This document shows, piece by piece, positions 1 through 12,434 of a stretch of 64,000 nucleotides of DNA; the stretch's first letter is position 1; the number at the start of each line of letters is the position of its first letter. The DNA is from Deinococcus aetherius (GTDB taxonomy: Bacteria > Deinococcota > Deinococci > Deinococcales > Deinococcaceae). Position numbers and translations under genes: made by a program. The stretch lies in the NCBI RefSeq assembly GCF_025997855.1, contig NZ_AP026560.1, forward strand, positions 359,501 to 423,500. The letters are read 5' to 3'. The notes below the pieces were generated by a model, which was given only the letters and a program-made list of their open reading frames with translations, was not told where the DNA came from and did no database searches.

Positions 1-357
<357 letters not shown>

Positions 358-363
358 CCTTTT

Positions 364-369
364 ATTTTA
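364..369 (-). promoter_or_regulatory. -10 box of uvrB (leaderless)
   Basis: TAAAAT on the minus strand with exactly 6 nt (AAAAGG) to the uvrB ATG. This is the spacing seen at many genes in this window and typical of Deinococcus leaderless mRNAs. No good -35 box is visible at 16-18 nt. Confidence 0.6.
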
Positions 370-460
370 CGCCTACAACGTAGTCAGTGGGAAGGGTGGG
401 GGAGTAGGCCTTTCGGCTGGGTGAAGGGGCGGGAGGGGCAGAGCATCTTGCGACGGCTTG

Positions 461-500
461 CCCCCACCCCCCAGCCCCCTACCCCCCGAGGGGGCAGGGG
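461..500 (-). repeat. GC-rich palindromic dispersed repeat, copy a
   Basis: Read on the minus strand this is a run of C blocks and G blocks, CCCCTGCCCCCT then GGGGGG, GGGGG and CTGGGGGG. It can fold on itself. It matches the sequence at 786-821, which lies in the opposite orientation. A further outer pair, CTTGCC near 457 and GGCAAG near 519, extends the hairpin. It is probably one of the small dispersed repeats of Deinococcus genomes. The rest of the gene-free stretch 370-871 contains the CRISPR remnant and nothing else I recognise. Confidence 0.6.
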
Positions 501-649
501 GAGCTGGTCGCTGCGCTCGGCAAGGGCACACGGAAGGCTAAGGTGGACGTGTCTTTCTGAACGCAAGGTCTGATCTTGTCGCCTCCCATCGGCTAGCCCA
601 CCGTCTCGCTGCGCGAGCCGACGTGGCCGTGGGCCAGGACCGTCCAGTC

Positions 650-760
650 ACAAGCACTCATAGGGCGTCCCTATTGACGGTTTAAACTGGGGCGGTACTT
701 GATGTACGCCTCCAGAATCTCGACAAGCACTCATAGGGCGTCCCTATTGACGGTTTAAAC
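650..760 (-). CRISPR. CRISPR remnant: two repeats, one spacer
   Basis: Two identical 38-nt copies lie at 650-687 and 723-760, separated by a 35-nt unique sequence at 688-722. On the minus strand the repeat begins GTTTAAACCGTC and ends GAGTGCTTGT. It contains a perfect 6-bp hairpin, ATAGGG-acg-CCCTAT. Length, hairpin, GTTT 5' end and spacer length are all typical of CRISPR repeats; on length alone a class 1 system is likeliest. Reading the spacer on the minus strand gives an open frame (EILEAYIKYRP), compatible with capture from a coding sequence. No cas gene is in this window, so this is either an orphan mini-array or a decayed one. The 49 nt before the first copy and the 20 nt after the last hold no further convincing repeat. 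Confidence 0.8.
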
Positions 761-785
761 AGCGCACAAGCCCTCGCTCTTTTTG

Positions 786-821
786 CCCCTCCCCCTTGAG
801 GGGGGAGGCTGGGAGGGGGTG
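786..821 (+). repeat. GC-rich palindromic dispersed repeat, copy b
   Basis: The sequence starts CCCCTCCCCCTTGAGG and continues with GGGAGGCTGGGAGGGGGTG. It is the same element as at 461-500 but on the opposite strand. The two copies therefore bracket the CRISPR remnant as an inverted pair. Confidence 0.6.
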
Positions 822-871
822 AACCGAGCGTCCCCCAGCGCCCCTCACTACCTCAACACCCCATCTTTTTG

Positions 872-1768
872 CTACTTATCCTCCCCCTTCTCCAACGCCT
901 CCCGCGCCACCGTCAGGAACGCCCGCAGCGTGGGGTCCCTTCCTGCCTCCCGCCGCCACACCGCGACGATTTCGACCACGGGCGCGTCCTCCAGCGGGCG
1001 GTAGACCACGCCGGGCAGGGCGAGGCGGCTGAAGAACTCGATGGGCAGGAAGACGCCGATGCCCGCCGCCACGAGCGAGAGCAGGGTAGGAATCTCGATG
1101 GCCTCCTGCACGACGTTGGGGGTGAAGCCCGAGGCGGCACACCAGCGCATGACCTGATCGAAGTAGGTGGCGCGCAGGTGGCGGGGGAAGAAGACGAAGC
1201 GTTCCCCGGCGAGGTCCCCGACCTTCAGGCGCCGCTTGCGGGCCAGGGGATGCCCGGCGGGCAGCGCGGCGACGAGGGGCTGCCGCCAGAGGGGACGTGA
1301 GTCGAAGCCGGGGTCGCGCACGGGCAGCAGCATCAGGCCGAGTTCGATCTGCCCGCCGCGCAGGGCTGCCTCCTGCTCCTGGGCGGTGAGTTCGCGCAGG
1401 TCCACGCTGACGTTCGGGTACAACTCGCGGAAGGAGCGCACGATCTCCGGCAGGCCGCCGAAGGCCAAGCCGCTCACGAAGCCCACCGTCAGGTGCCCCA
1501 CCTCGCCCCGCGCCGCCCGCCGCGCCCGCTCCACCGTCTGCGCCGCCTGTGCCAGCGTCTCCCGCGCGCCGATCAGGAACTCGCGCCCCGCCGGGGTGAG
1601 TTGCACCCGCCGCGTGGTCCGCAGCACGAGGGGCACGCCCACCTCGTCCTCCAGGTTGCGGATGGAGTTCGACAGCGCCTGCTGCACCACGAAGACGCGC
1701 TCGGCGGCCCGCCCGAAATGTTCCTCCTCGGCGAGGGCGACGAAATGACGGAGGTGGCGCAGTTCCAT
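872..1768 (-). CDS. LysR-family transcriptional regulator
   Basis: A 298-residue LysR-type regulator, the usual length for the family. The N-terminal 60 residues form the winged helix-turn-helix (starting MELRHLRHF, with the typical [13 protein letters not shown] helix and a [12 protein letters not shown] recognition helix). The rest is the periplasmic-binding-protein-like effector domain. The start is the MELRH methionine because it matches the canonical LysR N-terminus and has GGAAAGG about 8 nt upstream. An in-frame extension of 27 residues has no family support. The gene is divergent from the pyruvate dehydrogenase genes, the classical LysR arrangement, so control of aceEF or of itself is possible. 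The effector is unknown and nothing in the sequence reveals it. Confidence 0.9.
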   Translation of the reverse strand: MELRHLRHFVALAEEEHFGRAAERVFVVQQALSNSIRNLEDEVGVPLVLRTTRRVQLTPAGREFLIGARETLAQAAQTVERARRAARGEVGHLTVGFVSGLAFGGLPEIVRSFRELYPNVSVDLRELTAQEQEAALRGGQIELGLMLLPVRDPGFDSRPLWRQPLVAALPAGHPLARKRRLKVGDLAGERFVFFPRHLRATYFDQVMRWCAASGFTPNVVQEAIEIPTLLSLVAAGIGVFLPIEFFSRLALPGVVYRPLEDAPVVEIVAVWRREAGRDPTLRAFLTVAREALEKGEDK

Positions 1769-1846
1769 GTGCAGGCCTTTCCGGGGAGGAGTGACACGGG
1801 GGCAAGTGTGCTTCCCTCTCCTACCTTCCCAGCTTGTCATACTTAC

Positions 1847-1864
1847 CATTCAGTCTGGTGAATG
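1847..1864. promoter_or_regulatory. Palindrome in lysR-aceE intergenic region, candidate operator
   Basis: CATTCA-gtctgg-TGAATG is a perfect 6-6-6 inverted repeat. It lies between the divergent lysR and aceE genes, 16 nt upstream of the aceE -35 box. Size and place suit a dimeric regulator such as the adjacent LysR protein; binding is inferred, not shown. Confidence 0.4.
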
Positions 1865-1880
1865 ATTGGGTTTCCCCCTG

Positions 1881-1910
1881 TTGGAAGGGGTGAATTCCGG
1901 GCCCTACACT
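1881..1910 (+). promoter_or_regulatory. Promoter of aceE (leaderless)
   Basis: TTGGAA and TACACT are separated by 18 nt, and the -10 box ends 6 nt before the aceE ATG. Transcription should begin at or next to the start codon. No ribosome binding site precedes the ATG, in agreement with leaderless translation. Confidence 0.75.
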
Positions 1911-1916
1911 AGCCGC

Positions 1917-4634
<2,718 letters not shown>

Positions 4635-4652
4635 GGGTTGGGAAACAACCCG

Positions 4653-4714
4653 GGCCCCGGAGCTGTGGACAAGATGGGGGCCGAGCGGCCTCCACAGGCT
4701 CCCGGCCCGGGGCT
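4653..4714 (+). promoter_or_regulatory. Large intercistronic hairpin between aceE and aceF
   Basis: The left arm GGAGCTGTGG pairs with CCACAGGCTCC (one bulged G), and GCCCCGG can pair with CCGGGGC. The hairpin ends just before a short pyrimidine run, CTCTTTCCCC. It sits between the E1 and E2 genes and could attenuate transcription or protect one part of the mRNA. Confidence 0.5.
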
Positions 4715-4755
4715 CTTTCCCCGTTCGCCTTCTCAATTCTCAAGGAGCGTCCAGC

Positions 4756-6600
<1,845 letters not shown>

Positions 6601-6642
6601 CGGGGAGCGGTCAGCTCTCAACGGTCAGCCGTCAGCAGAAAG

Positions 6643-6674
6643 CCCCCGTCCGAGTGGCGGGGGTTTGGTTTTGG
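6643..6674. terminator. Intrinsic terminator between aceF and the convergent ankyrin gene
   Basis: CCCCCG and CGGGGG arms with a 9-nt loop are followed by TTTGGTTTTGG on the plus strand. It lies between converging genes. A short copy of the TCAGCCGTCAGC repeat family (6610-6636) precedes it. Confidence 0.7.
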
Positions 6675-6683
6675 GCTGGAACG

Positions 6684-7976
6684 TTACGAGTCTTTGGGAT
6701 CGCCGTCGCCGCGCACCGCGTCCTGCACCTCGGGGCGGACGCCGGGGGGGAGGTCGCCGGGGGTGGAGCCGAGGTGGGGGGGCACTTCCTGGCTGGGTGG
6801 GGTGTAGCCGGGGTTGGGGTCGACGGCCGTGCGCTGGCGCTCGTCCACGGTGGCGAGGCTGGCGCTCACCCCCAGGCCCATGGGGACCGCAGCGTCCAGG
6901 GTGGCGCTGTCGAGCCCGGGGCCGACCGTCTGGGCGCCCGCGAATTCGGGGGCCTGAAGCTGGTGCTCCATCGCGCCCGGATCACGGGTGGCGAGCCGGT
7001 CGAACTGCCCGGTGACCTCCTCGGGGTCCGGAATCTCCACGGACTCGTACTTGTGCTCGTTGGAGCTGCTGACCCGGTCCTCGGCGGGTGTGGTCGTGTA
7101 GAAGGGCTGGGAAGTGTCCTTCGGGTCGGGGGCCTGGTACCCCGTGTGGTGGTCGGGCCGCCCCGTCAGCTCGTTGACCGGCTCCCCGGTGGGAGGCCCG
7201 GGGGGGGCGTCGATTCCGCGTCCGTCGCCGTTGTTCGTCATGCCCCCAGTGTCCCGCGCAGCCGTGAGGGGCACCTTCCGGCTTTCTTCAGCGTCGTGCC
7301 GCCCCCCGCTCAGAATCTCCAGCACGTCCCGGTGCCCCTCCTCGCGGGCGAGGTGCGCCGCGTCCCGTCCGTCCTCCGTCCGCGCCCCCGGGTCCGCGCC
7401 CGCTGTGAGCAGCGCCTCCACCAGCATCAGGTTCCCGTTCTGCGCCGCGCCGAGCAGGGGCGTGAAGCCGCCGTGCTGCGGGGCGTTCACCTCCGCCCCC
7501 GCCGCGAGGAGCCGCAGGGCAAGGGCGGTGTGGTCACCCGCGACGGCGGAGTGGAGGGGCCGGGCACCCATAGCGTTCGTGCTCGCCCGGTTCACGTCCG
7601 CCCCCCGCGCCAGCAGTTCGGCGGCCACCTCCTCCCGCCCGAAGAAGGCGGCGAGGCCGAGCGGCGTGAAGCCGTCGGGGCTGGTGGCGTCCATGATGTC
7701 GGGCCGCTCGTCGAGATTCCGCCGCAGGGAGGCCAGTTCCCCGGTCGCGGCGGCCTCGAACACGGTCAGGAGCAGGCCCGCCTCCCGCATCCTCTCGACC
7801 AGCACGCGGGCCAAATCGTGCTTTCCGTAGTACGTGGCGAAGAGGACGGGAGAAACGCCCATTGGGCTGACGGCGCGCAGGAGGGCGGGGTCGTGTTCCA
7901 GCAGCGCGTGGACAGTTGCCTCGTCGTTCGTCTGGAGGGCGGCGAAGAGGGCCTGGTCGTGGGCGGGGTGGGTCAT
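6684..7976 (-). CDS. Ankyrin-repeat protein fused to a second unknown protein
   Basis: A 430-residue frame with two clearly different halves. Residues 1 to about 230 contain ankyrin repeats ([57 protein letters not shown], given here only as examples), a protein-interaction fold. Residues from about 246, starting MTNNGDGRG, are hydrophilic and rich in Pro, Asp, Glu and Thr, with no recognised domain. That second half begins with a good methionine. A GACACT box lies 6 nt before it, the same geometry as the leaderless promoters in the window. I therefore suspect two ancestral genes joined by loss of a stop codon, or a natural fusion with an internal promoter. The start of the whole frame is supported by TACCAT 6 nt upstream. 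Confidence 0.75.
   Translation of the reverse strand: MTHPAHDQALFAALQTNDEATVHALLEHDPALLRAVSPMGVSPVLFATYYGKHDLARVLVERMREAGLLLTVFEAAATGELASLRRNLDERPDIMDATSPDGFTPLGLAAFFGREEVAAELLARGADVNRASTNAMGARPLHSAVAGDHTALALRLLAAGAEVNAPQHGGFTPLLGAAQNGNLMLVEALLTAGADPGARTEDGRDAAHLAREEGHRDVLEILSGGRHDAEESRKVPLTAARDTGGMTNNGDGRGIDAPPGPPTGEPVNELTGRPDHHTGYQAPDPKDTSQPFYTTTPAEDRVSSSNEHKYESVEIPDPEEVTGQFDRLATRDPGAMEHQLQAPEFAGAQTVGPGLDSATLDAAVPMGLGVSASLATVDERQRTAVDPNPGYTPPSQEVPPHLGSTPGDLPPGVRPEVQDAVRGDGDPKDS
7248..7253 (-). promoter_or_regulatory. Possible internal leaderless -10 box for the C-terminal half
   Basis: GACACT on the minus strand is followed by 6 nt and the ATG of MTNNGDGRG (ATG at 7241-7239). Only the first base departs from the TANNNT pattern used elsewhere here. 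A separate protein of 185 residues, 6684-7241, could be made from it. Confidence 0.4.
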
Positions 7977-7982
7977 GGGGTC

Positions 7983-7988
7983 ATGGTA
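7983..7988 (-). promoter_or_regulatory. -10 box of the ankyrin gene (leaderless)
   Basis: TACCAT, then 6 nt, then the ATG. No -35 match at 17 nt. Confidence 0.55.
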
Positions 7989-8010
7989 GGCGCCCGGTCC
8001 GGAGCCCTCC

Positions 8011-9180
8011 TCACCTCACCCGCACCACCATCGCAATGCCCATGCCGCCGCCAATGCACAGGCTCGCCACCCCCGTCTCCTTGCCCTCGCGCCGCAGGGT
8101 GTGGATCAGGGTAGTGAGCACCCGCGCCCCCGACGCCCCGATGGGGTGCCCCAGCGCAATCGCCCCGCCCGTCAGGTTCACCCTGGAGGGGTCCACCCCC
8201 AGGTCCCGGATCACCGCCAGGCTCTGCGACGCGAACGCCTCGTTGAGTTCCAGCAGGTCCACGTCCCCCAGCGTCATTCCCGCCTTCTCCAGCGCGATGG
8301 GAACCGCCCTGGCCGGGCCGATTCCCATGATCGCCGGAGCGACCCCGATGGCCGCGTAGCTGACGATCTCCGCCAGCACCGGCAGCCCGTTCGCCCCCGC
8401 GTACGCCTCGGTCGTCACGATCAGCATCGCCGCCCCGTCGTTCAGGCCGCTCGCGTTTCCGGCCGTCACCGTCCCGTCCTTCTTGAAGGCGGGCCTCAGC
8501 TTGGCGAGGGCCTCCAGAGTCGTGGCGCGCGGGTACTCGTCGGTGTCGAAGAGGGTGGGCCCCTTCCTGCCCGGCACCTCCACGGGCACGATCTCTTCCT
8601 TGAAGTGCCCCTGTTCGATGGCACGAGCGGCACGGTGTTGGGTGTCCAGGGCGAAGGCGTCCTGCTCCTCACGGCCCAGGTTCCACTGCGCGGCGATGTT
8701 CTCGGCGGTGACACCCATGTGCACGTCGTGGAAGGCGTCGGTCAGGCCCTCGGAGAGCATGGAGTCCACGAGCTGCCCGTGCCCCAGGCGGTAGCCCTGC
8801 CGGGCGCGCGGGAGGAGGTAGGGAGAACGGCTCATGCTCTCGGTGCCGCCCGCGAGGTAGAGCTTGCCGTCCCCGGACCTCAAGCCCTGGACGGCGGAGA
8901 TGACGGCCTGGAGACCGGAGCCGCAGACCCGGTTCACCGTCAGCCCGGGGACGTGCTGGGGAAGGCCCGACCCCACGGCGACCTGGCGGGCGACGTTCAT
9001 GCCCTGCCCGGCCTGCAAGACGTTGCCGACGATGACATCCGCCACGTCGTCGCCCTTGACTCCATCCAGGACAGCCTTCGTCACCGTCACGCCGAGGTCG
9101 GCGGCGCTGACCTCGGCGAGGCTGCCCAGAAAACTTCCAATCGGCGTGCGCTTCGCCGCCGTGATCACCACTTTATCCAT
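8011..9180 (-). CDS. Acetyl-CoA acetyltransferase (thiolase)
   Basis: A thiolase II family enzyme of 389 residues, the standard length. It condenses two acetyl-CoA or cleaves 3-ketoacyl-CoA, acting in fatty acid or polyester metabolism. The acyl-accepting cysteine is in [10 protein letters not shown] (C86). The second catalytic block [11 protein letters not shown] and the C-terminal [10 protein letters not shown] with the general-base cysteine are both intact. The start [15 protein letters not shown] matches family N-termini. TAGACT lies 6 nt before the ATG, so translation is probably leaderless. It appears to be a single-gene unit, with no beta-oxidation or PHB genes beside it, so I cannot choose between biosynthetic (phaA/atoB) and degradative roles. 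Confidence 0.95.
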   Translation of the reverse strand: MDKVVITAAKRTPIGSFLGSLAEVSAADLGVTVTKAVLDGVKGDDVADVIVGNVLQAGQGMNVARQVAVGSGLPQHVPGLTVNRVCGSGLQAVISAVQGLRSGDGKLYLAGGTESMSRSPYLLPRARQGYRLGHGQLVDSMLSEGLTDAFHDVHMGVTAENIAAQWNLGREEQDAFALDTQHRAARAIEQGHFKEEIVPVEVPGRKGPTLFDTDEYPRATTLEALAKLRPAFKKDGTVTAGNASGLNDGAAMLIVTTEAYAGANGLPVLAEIVSYAAIGVAPAIMGIGPARAVPIALEKAGMTLGDVDLLELNEAFASQSLAVIRDLGVDPSRVNLTGGAIALGHPIGASGARVLTTLIHTLRREGKETGVASLCIGGGMGIAMVVRVR

Positions 9181-9186
9181 GAGGGC

Positions 9187-9192
9187 AGTCTA
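9187..9192 (-). promoter_or_regulatory. -10 box of the thiolase gene (leaderless)
   Basis: TAGACT on the minus strand, 6 nt before the start codon. Confidence 0.6.
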
Positions 9193-9290
9193 GCGGGGGG
9201 CGTTACACGGCCAGGTGACCCCGTAACGGCCCGGTAATGGGGCGGCGGGACGATCTTGCCCGGGAAGACTCGCCCGACAAGGAGCACGCC

Positions 9291-9872
9291 ATGACCACCA
9301 CTTCGGTTCGCACCGTGCATGAACCCTGGCTCTCCCGCCTGCTCTTCGCCGACATTCGCCTCGCTCCCCTCTGGGCGCTCATCCGCGTGTACGTGGGCTG
9401 GCAGTGGCTGGAGGCGGGCTGGCACAAGGTCACCGACCCGGCCTGGGTGGGAGCCCGGGCGGGAACAGCCATCACCGGTTTCCTGCACGGCGCGTTGGAG
9501 AAGACGGGCGGCGAGCACCCCTCCGTGGCCGGATGGTACGGGTGGTTCATCGGGAACGTCGCGCTACCCAACGCGACCCTGTTCTCGTCCCTCGTGGCCT
9601 TCGGGGAACTCGCGGTCGGCCTCGCGCTGATCCTGGGTCTGCTCACGGGCGTCGCGGCCTTCTTCGGCGGGCTGATGAACGCGAACTTCCCGCTGGCGGG
9701 CACCCTCTCAAGCAACCCCCTGCTGTTCATCCTGGCGACGTGGCTCGTGCTCGCGTGGCGTGTGGCGGGGTGGTGGGGCCTCGACCGCTGGGTGCTGCCG
9801 CGCCTGGGCGTCTTCAGCTCGTCGCTCGCGGCTCCCCGGCCCGCCGGGGGGAGGACGGCGGGCCCCTCCTGA
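9291..9872 (+). CDS. DoxX-family membrane protein
   Basis: A 193-residue protein with four hydrophobic segments and the DoxX pattern: a first helix containing RVYVGWQWLEAGWHKV, later GELAVGLALILGLLTG, and the motif FFGGLMNANFPLAGT. DoxX-like proteins are small membrane proteins associated with thiosulfate:quinone oxidoreductase or with redox complexes; the role of this one is unknown. The start chosen is the methionine before TTTSVRTV because AAGGAGC lies 7 nt upstream. An 18-codon in-frame extension has no such site. The C-terminal tail is Arg/Pro/Gly-rich. A second, shorter membrane protein with some resemblance to DoxX lies about 460 bp downstream on the other strand. Confidence 0.8.
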   Translation: MTTTSVRTVHEPWLSRLLFADIRLAPLWALIRVYVGWQWLEAGWHKVTDPAWVGARAGTAITGFLHGALEKTGGEHPSVAGWYGWFIGNVALPNATLFSSLVAFGELAVGLALILGLLTGVAAFFGGLMNANFPLAGTLSSNPLLFILATWLVLAWRVAGWWGLDRWVLPRLGVFSSSLAAPRPAGGRTAGPS

Positions 9873-9882
9873 CGGGCGGCGC

Positions 9883-9888
9883 TAGGCT
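9883..9888 (+). promoter_or_regulatory. -10 box of the thioesterase gene (leaderless)
   Basis: TAGGCT followed by 6 nt and the ATG. Confidence 0.55.
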
Positions 9889-9894
9889 CGGCGC

Positions 9895-10328
<434 letters not shown>

Positions 10329-10332
<4 letters not shown>

Positions 10333-10763
10333 CCTCTCCTCCCCGCCCGCCACACCCAGATCATGAGCAGCGGTTGAAGCGGCAGGCGGGCCCACAGCGA
10401 CCACTCGGGCAGGGGGCGGAAACGCTCGGCGTGCCACGCCATCTGAACGTTCGCCGGGAACACGGCGACGAGCAGCGCGAGCAGCCACCACCGGGCGGCG
10501 GGGCGCGTGGTCGGGTGCAGCAGGCCCAGCCCGCCCGCGATCTCCGCCGCGCCGCTGACGAGGGTGGCCGTGCGCGGGGGCATCGGCACCCAGAGCGGGA
10601 CGATCCGGTCGAAGGGTTCCGGCCTCAGGAAGTGCAGCACCCCAGCCCCCACGAACAGGGCGGCGAGGAGGAGGACCCCGGGGGCGGGAAGACCACCCGT
10701 CTCTGGTCTCCGGGCCAGCGGAAGGGGCCGGACACCAGGCCCGGCCCCCGGCCCTCCATTCAC
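10329..10763 (-). CDS. Small DoxX-like integral membrane protein
   Basis: A 144-residue protein with about four predicted transmembrane segments ([61 protein letters not shown]). The arrangement, and the FPANVQMAW block, resemble the DoxX/SURF4-like superfamily. The start is a GTG one base after the TGA of the upstream 59-aa gene, so translation is likely coupled. There is no separate promoter in the gap. The N-terminal 28 residues are Pro/Gly/Arg-rich and could also be partly untranslated if an internal start is used. Function is unknown. Confidence 0.7.
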
Positions 10764-10764
10764 C

Positions 10765-10944
10765 TCAGCCCTGCTTGCTCGCGGGGACGTTGCGGGCCTC
10801 CTCCACGTCCTTCGACTCCTTGCGCCCGTCGTGCTCGGTATTGCGTGCGCCCCCCGCCTCGCGCTCGTGGACCTCCTGCTTGTTTCGCTCGTACTCCCCG
10901 GGCTGGCTGGTGTGGCCGCTGTTCTTGTCGTCTTTGTCCGGCAT
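10765..10944 (-). CDS. Small acidic hydrophilic protein, 59 aa
   Basis: A short gene, easily missed by size filters. The product starts MPDKDDKNSGHTSQPGEYER and ends NVPASKQG. It is highly charged (many Lys, Glu, Asp, Arg), has no hydrophobic stretch and is probably disordered or helical in solution. Support for reality comes from three things. A CACGCT box lies 6 nt before the ATG, as at leaderless genes here. The stop lies 1 nt before the GTG of the membrane-protein gene, suggesting an operon. The amino-acid composition is that of a soluble stress-type small protein, not of random GC-rich sequence. No known family is recognised; resemblance to small acid-soluble or general-stress proteins is only compositional. 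Confidence 0.65.
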   Translation of the reverse strand: MPDKDDKNSGHTSQPGEYERNKQEVHEREAGGARNTEHDGRKESKDVEEARNVPASKQG

Positions 10945-10950
10945 GAGGGC

Positions 10951-10956
10951 AGCGTG
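10951..10956 (-). promoter_or_regulatory. -10-like box of the 59-aa gene (leaderless)
   Basis: CACGCT on the minus strand, 6 nt before the ATG; the first base departs from TANNNT. Confidence 0.4.
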
Positions 10957-11033
10957 TCACGCGACCGACACGGCCGGAAGAGAGAAGCCCCAGCGGACGT
11001 TAAGGGACGGGCCGGTCTCGGGGTGCGGGCGGA

Positions 11034-11597
<564 letters not shown>

Positions 11598-11604
11598 GGG
11601 CCGC

Positions 11605-11610
11605 ATCCTA
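11605..11610 (-). promoter_or_regulatory. -10 box of dcd (leaderless)
   Basis: TAGGAT on the minus strand, 7 nt before the ATG. It lies back to back with the promoter of the divergent phosphoesterase gene. Confidence 0.6.
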
Positions 11611-11625
11611 GCGGGCGGGAGACGC

Positions 11626-11631
11626 TAGCCT
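11626..11631 (+). promoter_or_regulatory. -10 box upstream of the phosphoesterase gene
   Basis: TAGCCT is followed by 6 nt and a GTG at 11638. That GTG opens a frame of only five codons whose TGA overlaps the GTG start of the phosphoesterase. Confidence 0.5.
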
Positions 11632-11651
11632 GCACGCGTGAGGCGCGGCGG

Positions 11652-12401
11652 GTGAGGGTGGCGGTGATCGGCGACGTACACGGCAACGCCTTCGCGCTGG
11701 AGGCCGTGCTGCGGGAGGTGCGGGCCTCGACCCCCGACCTCACCGTCAACCTCGGCGATCAGGTCGAGGGCTCGGCGGACCCCGAGCGCGCCGCGCGGAT
11801 GCAGGCGGAACTGGCGGCGGCGGGGGCGCTGGAGGTGCGCGGCAACAACGAGGAGAAGCTGTGGCCGGGCGGGCGCCGCTCACCGCTGAGCCGCCTGTAC
11901 GGGGCGTGGCTGGAGGCGCATGTGGACGCCGCGTTGCTCGCCCGGGTGGCGGCCCTGCCCCTCACGGCCCGCGCCCCCGGCGGCGCCCTCTTCGCCTGCC
12001 ACGGCACACCGGGGAGCACCTGGGACAGCCTGCTGTGGGTGTGGCAGCCCGATCCGGCGGGCGGAGGCTTCTATCGCGCCCGTGATCCCCGCGAGTTGCG
12101 CGCCCTGGTGGAGCCGCTGGCCGCCGAGGTCGTGCTGTGCGGCCACACCCACCGCCCCGGCGCCACCCGCGTGGGGGATACCCTCGTCGTGAACGCGGGG
12201 GCCGTGAGCGATCAGGTGGACGGCGACCCGCGCGCCCGCTGGACGCTCCTCGAACGCCGCCGGGACGGGTGGGCCGCCGAGTTCCGGGCGGTGGCGTACG
12301 ACGTCGAGGCCGCCGTCCGGTGGTCCTTCGCCCACACGCCCTTCGGAACGGACCAGGCGGCGATCCTGCGCTCTGGGACCTTCGACGTGCGCGGTGGGTG
12401 A
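11652..12401 (+). CDS. Calcineurin-like metallophosphoesterase
   Basis: A 249-residue phosphoesterase of the YfcE/MJ0936-like group. The metal ligands are all present: GDVHGN (D8, H10) near the N-terminus, NLGDQVEG, RGNNEE, CHGTP and the closing CGHTHRPG. Members hydrolyse phosphodiesters or phosphomonoesters with a binuclear metal centre; the substrate here is unknown. The start is a GTG directly before RVAVIGD, the usual family N-terminus. Upstream lies a TAGCCT box whose ideal leaderless start would open a five-codon frame. Its stop overlaps this GTG, so initiation may be by coupling. Unlike E. coli YfcE (about 180 residues) this protein has a longer C-terminal part. Confidence 0.88.
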   Translation: MRVAVIGDVHGNAFALEAVLREVRASTPDLTVNLGDQVEGSADPERAARMQAELAAAGALEVRGNNEEKLWPGGRRSPLSRLYGAWLEAHVDAALLARVAALPLTARAPGGALFACHGTPGSTWDSLLWVWQPDPAGGGFYRARDPRELRALVEPLAAEVVLCGHTHRPGATRVGDTLVVNAGAVSDQVDGDPRARWTLLERRRDGWAAEFRAVAYDVEAAVRWSFAHTPFGTDQAAILRSGTFDVRGG

Positions 12402-12422
12402 CCCGGAGCCGGGGGCAACCGG

Positions 12423-12428
12423 TACGCT
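12423..12428 (+). promoter_or_regulatory. -10 box of the 359-aa secreted protein gene (leaderless)
   Basis: TACGCT followed by 6 nt and the ATG. Confidence 0.55.
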
Positions 12429-12434
12429 GTTCCC

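Noticed and set aside
1866..1916. Earlier in-frame start for aceE
   Set aside because: The extra 17 codons contain the -35 and -10 boxes, and the family N-terminus fits the later ATG.
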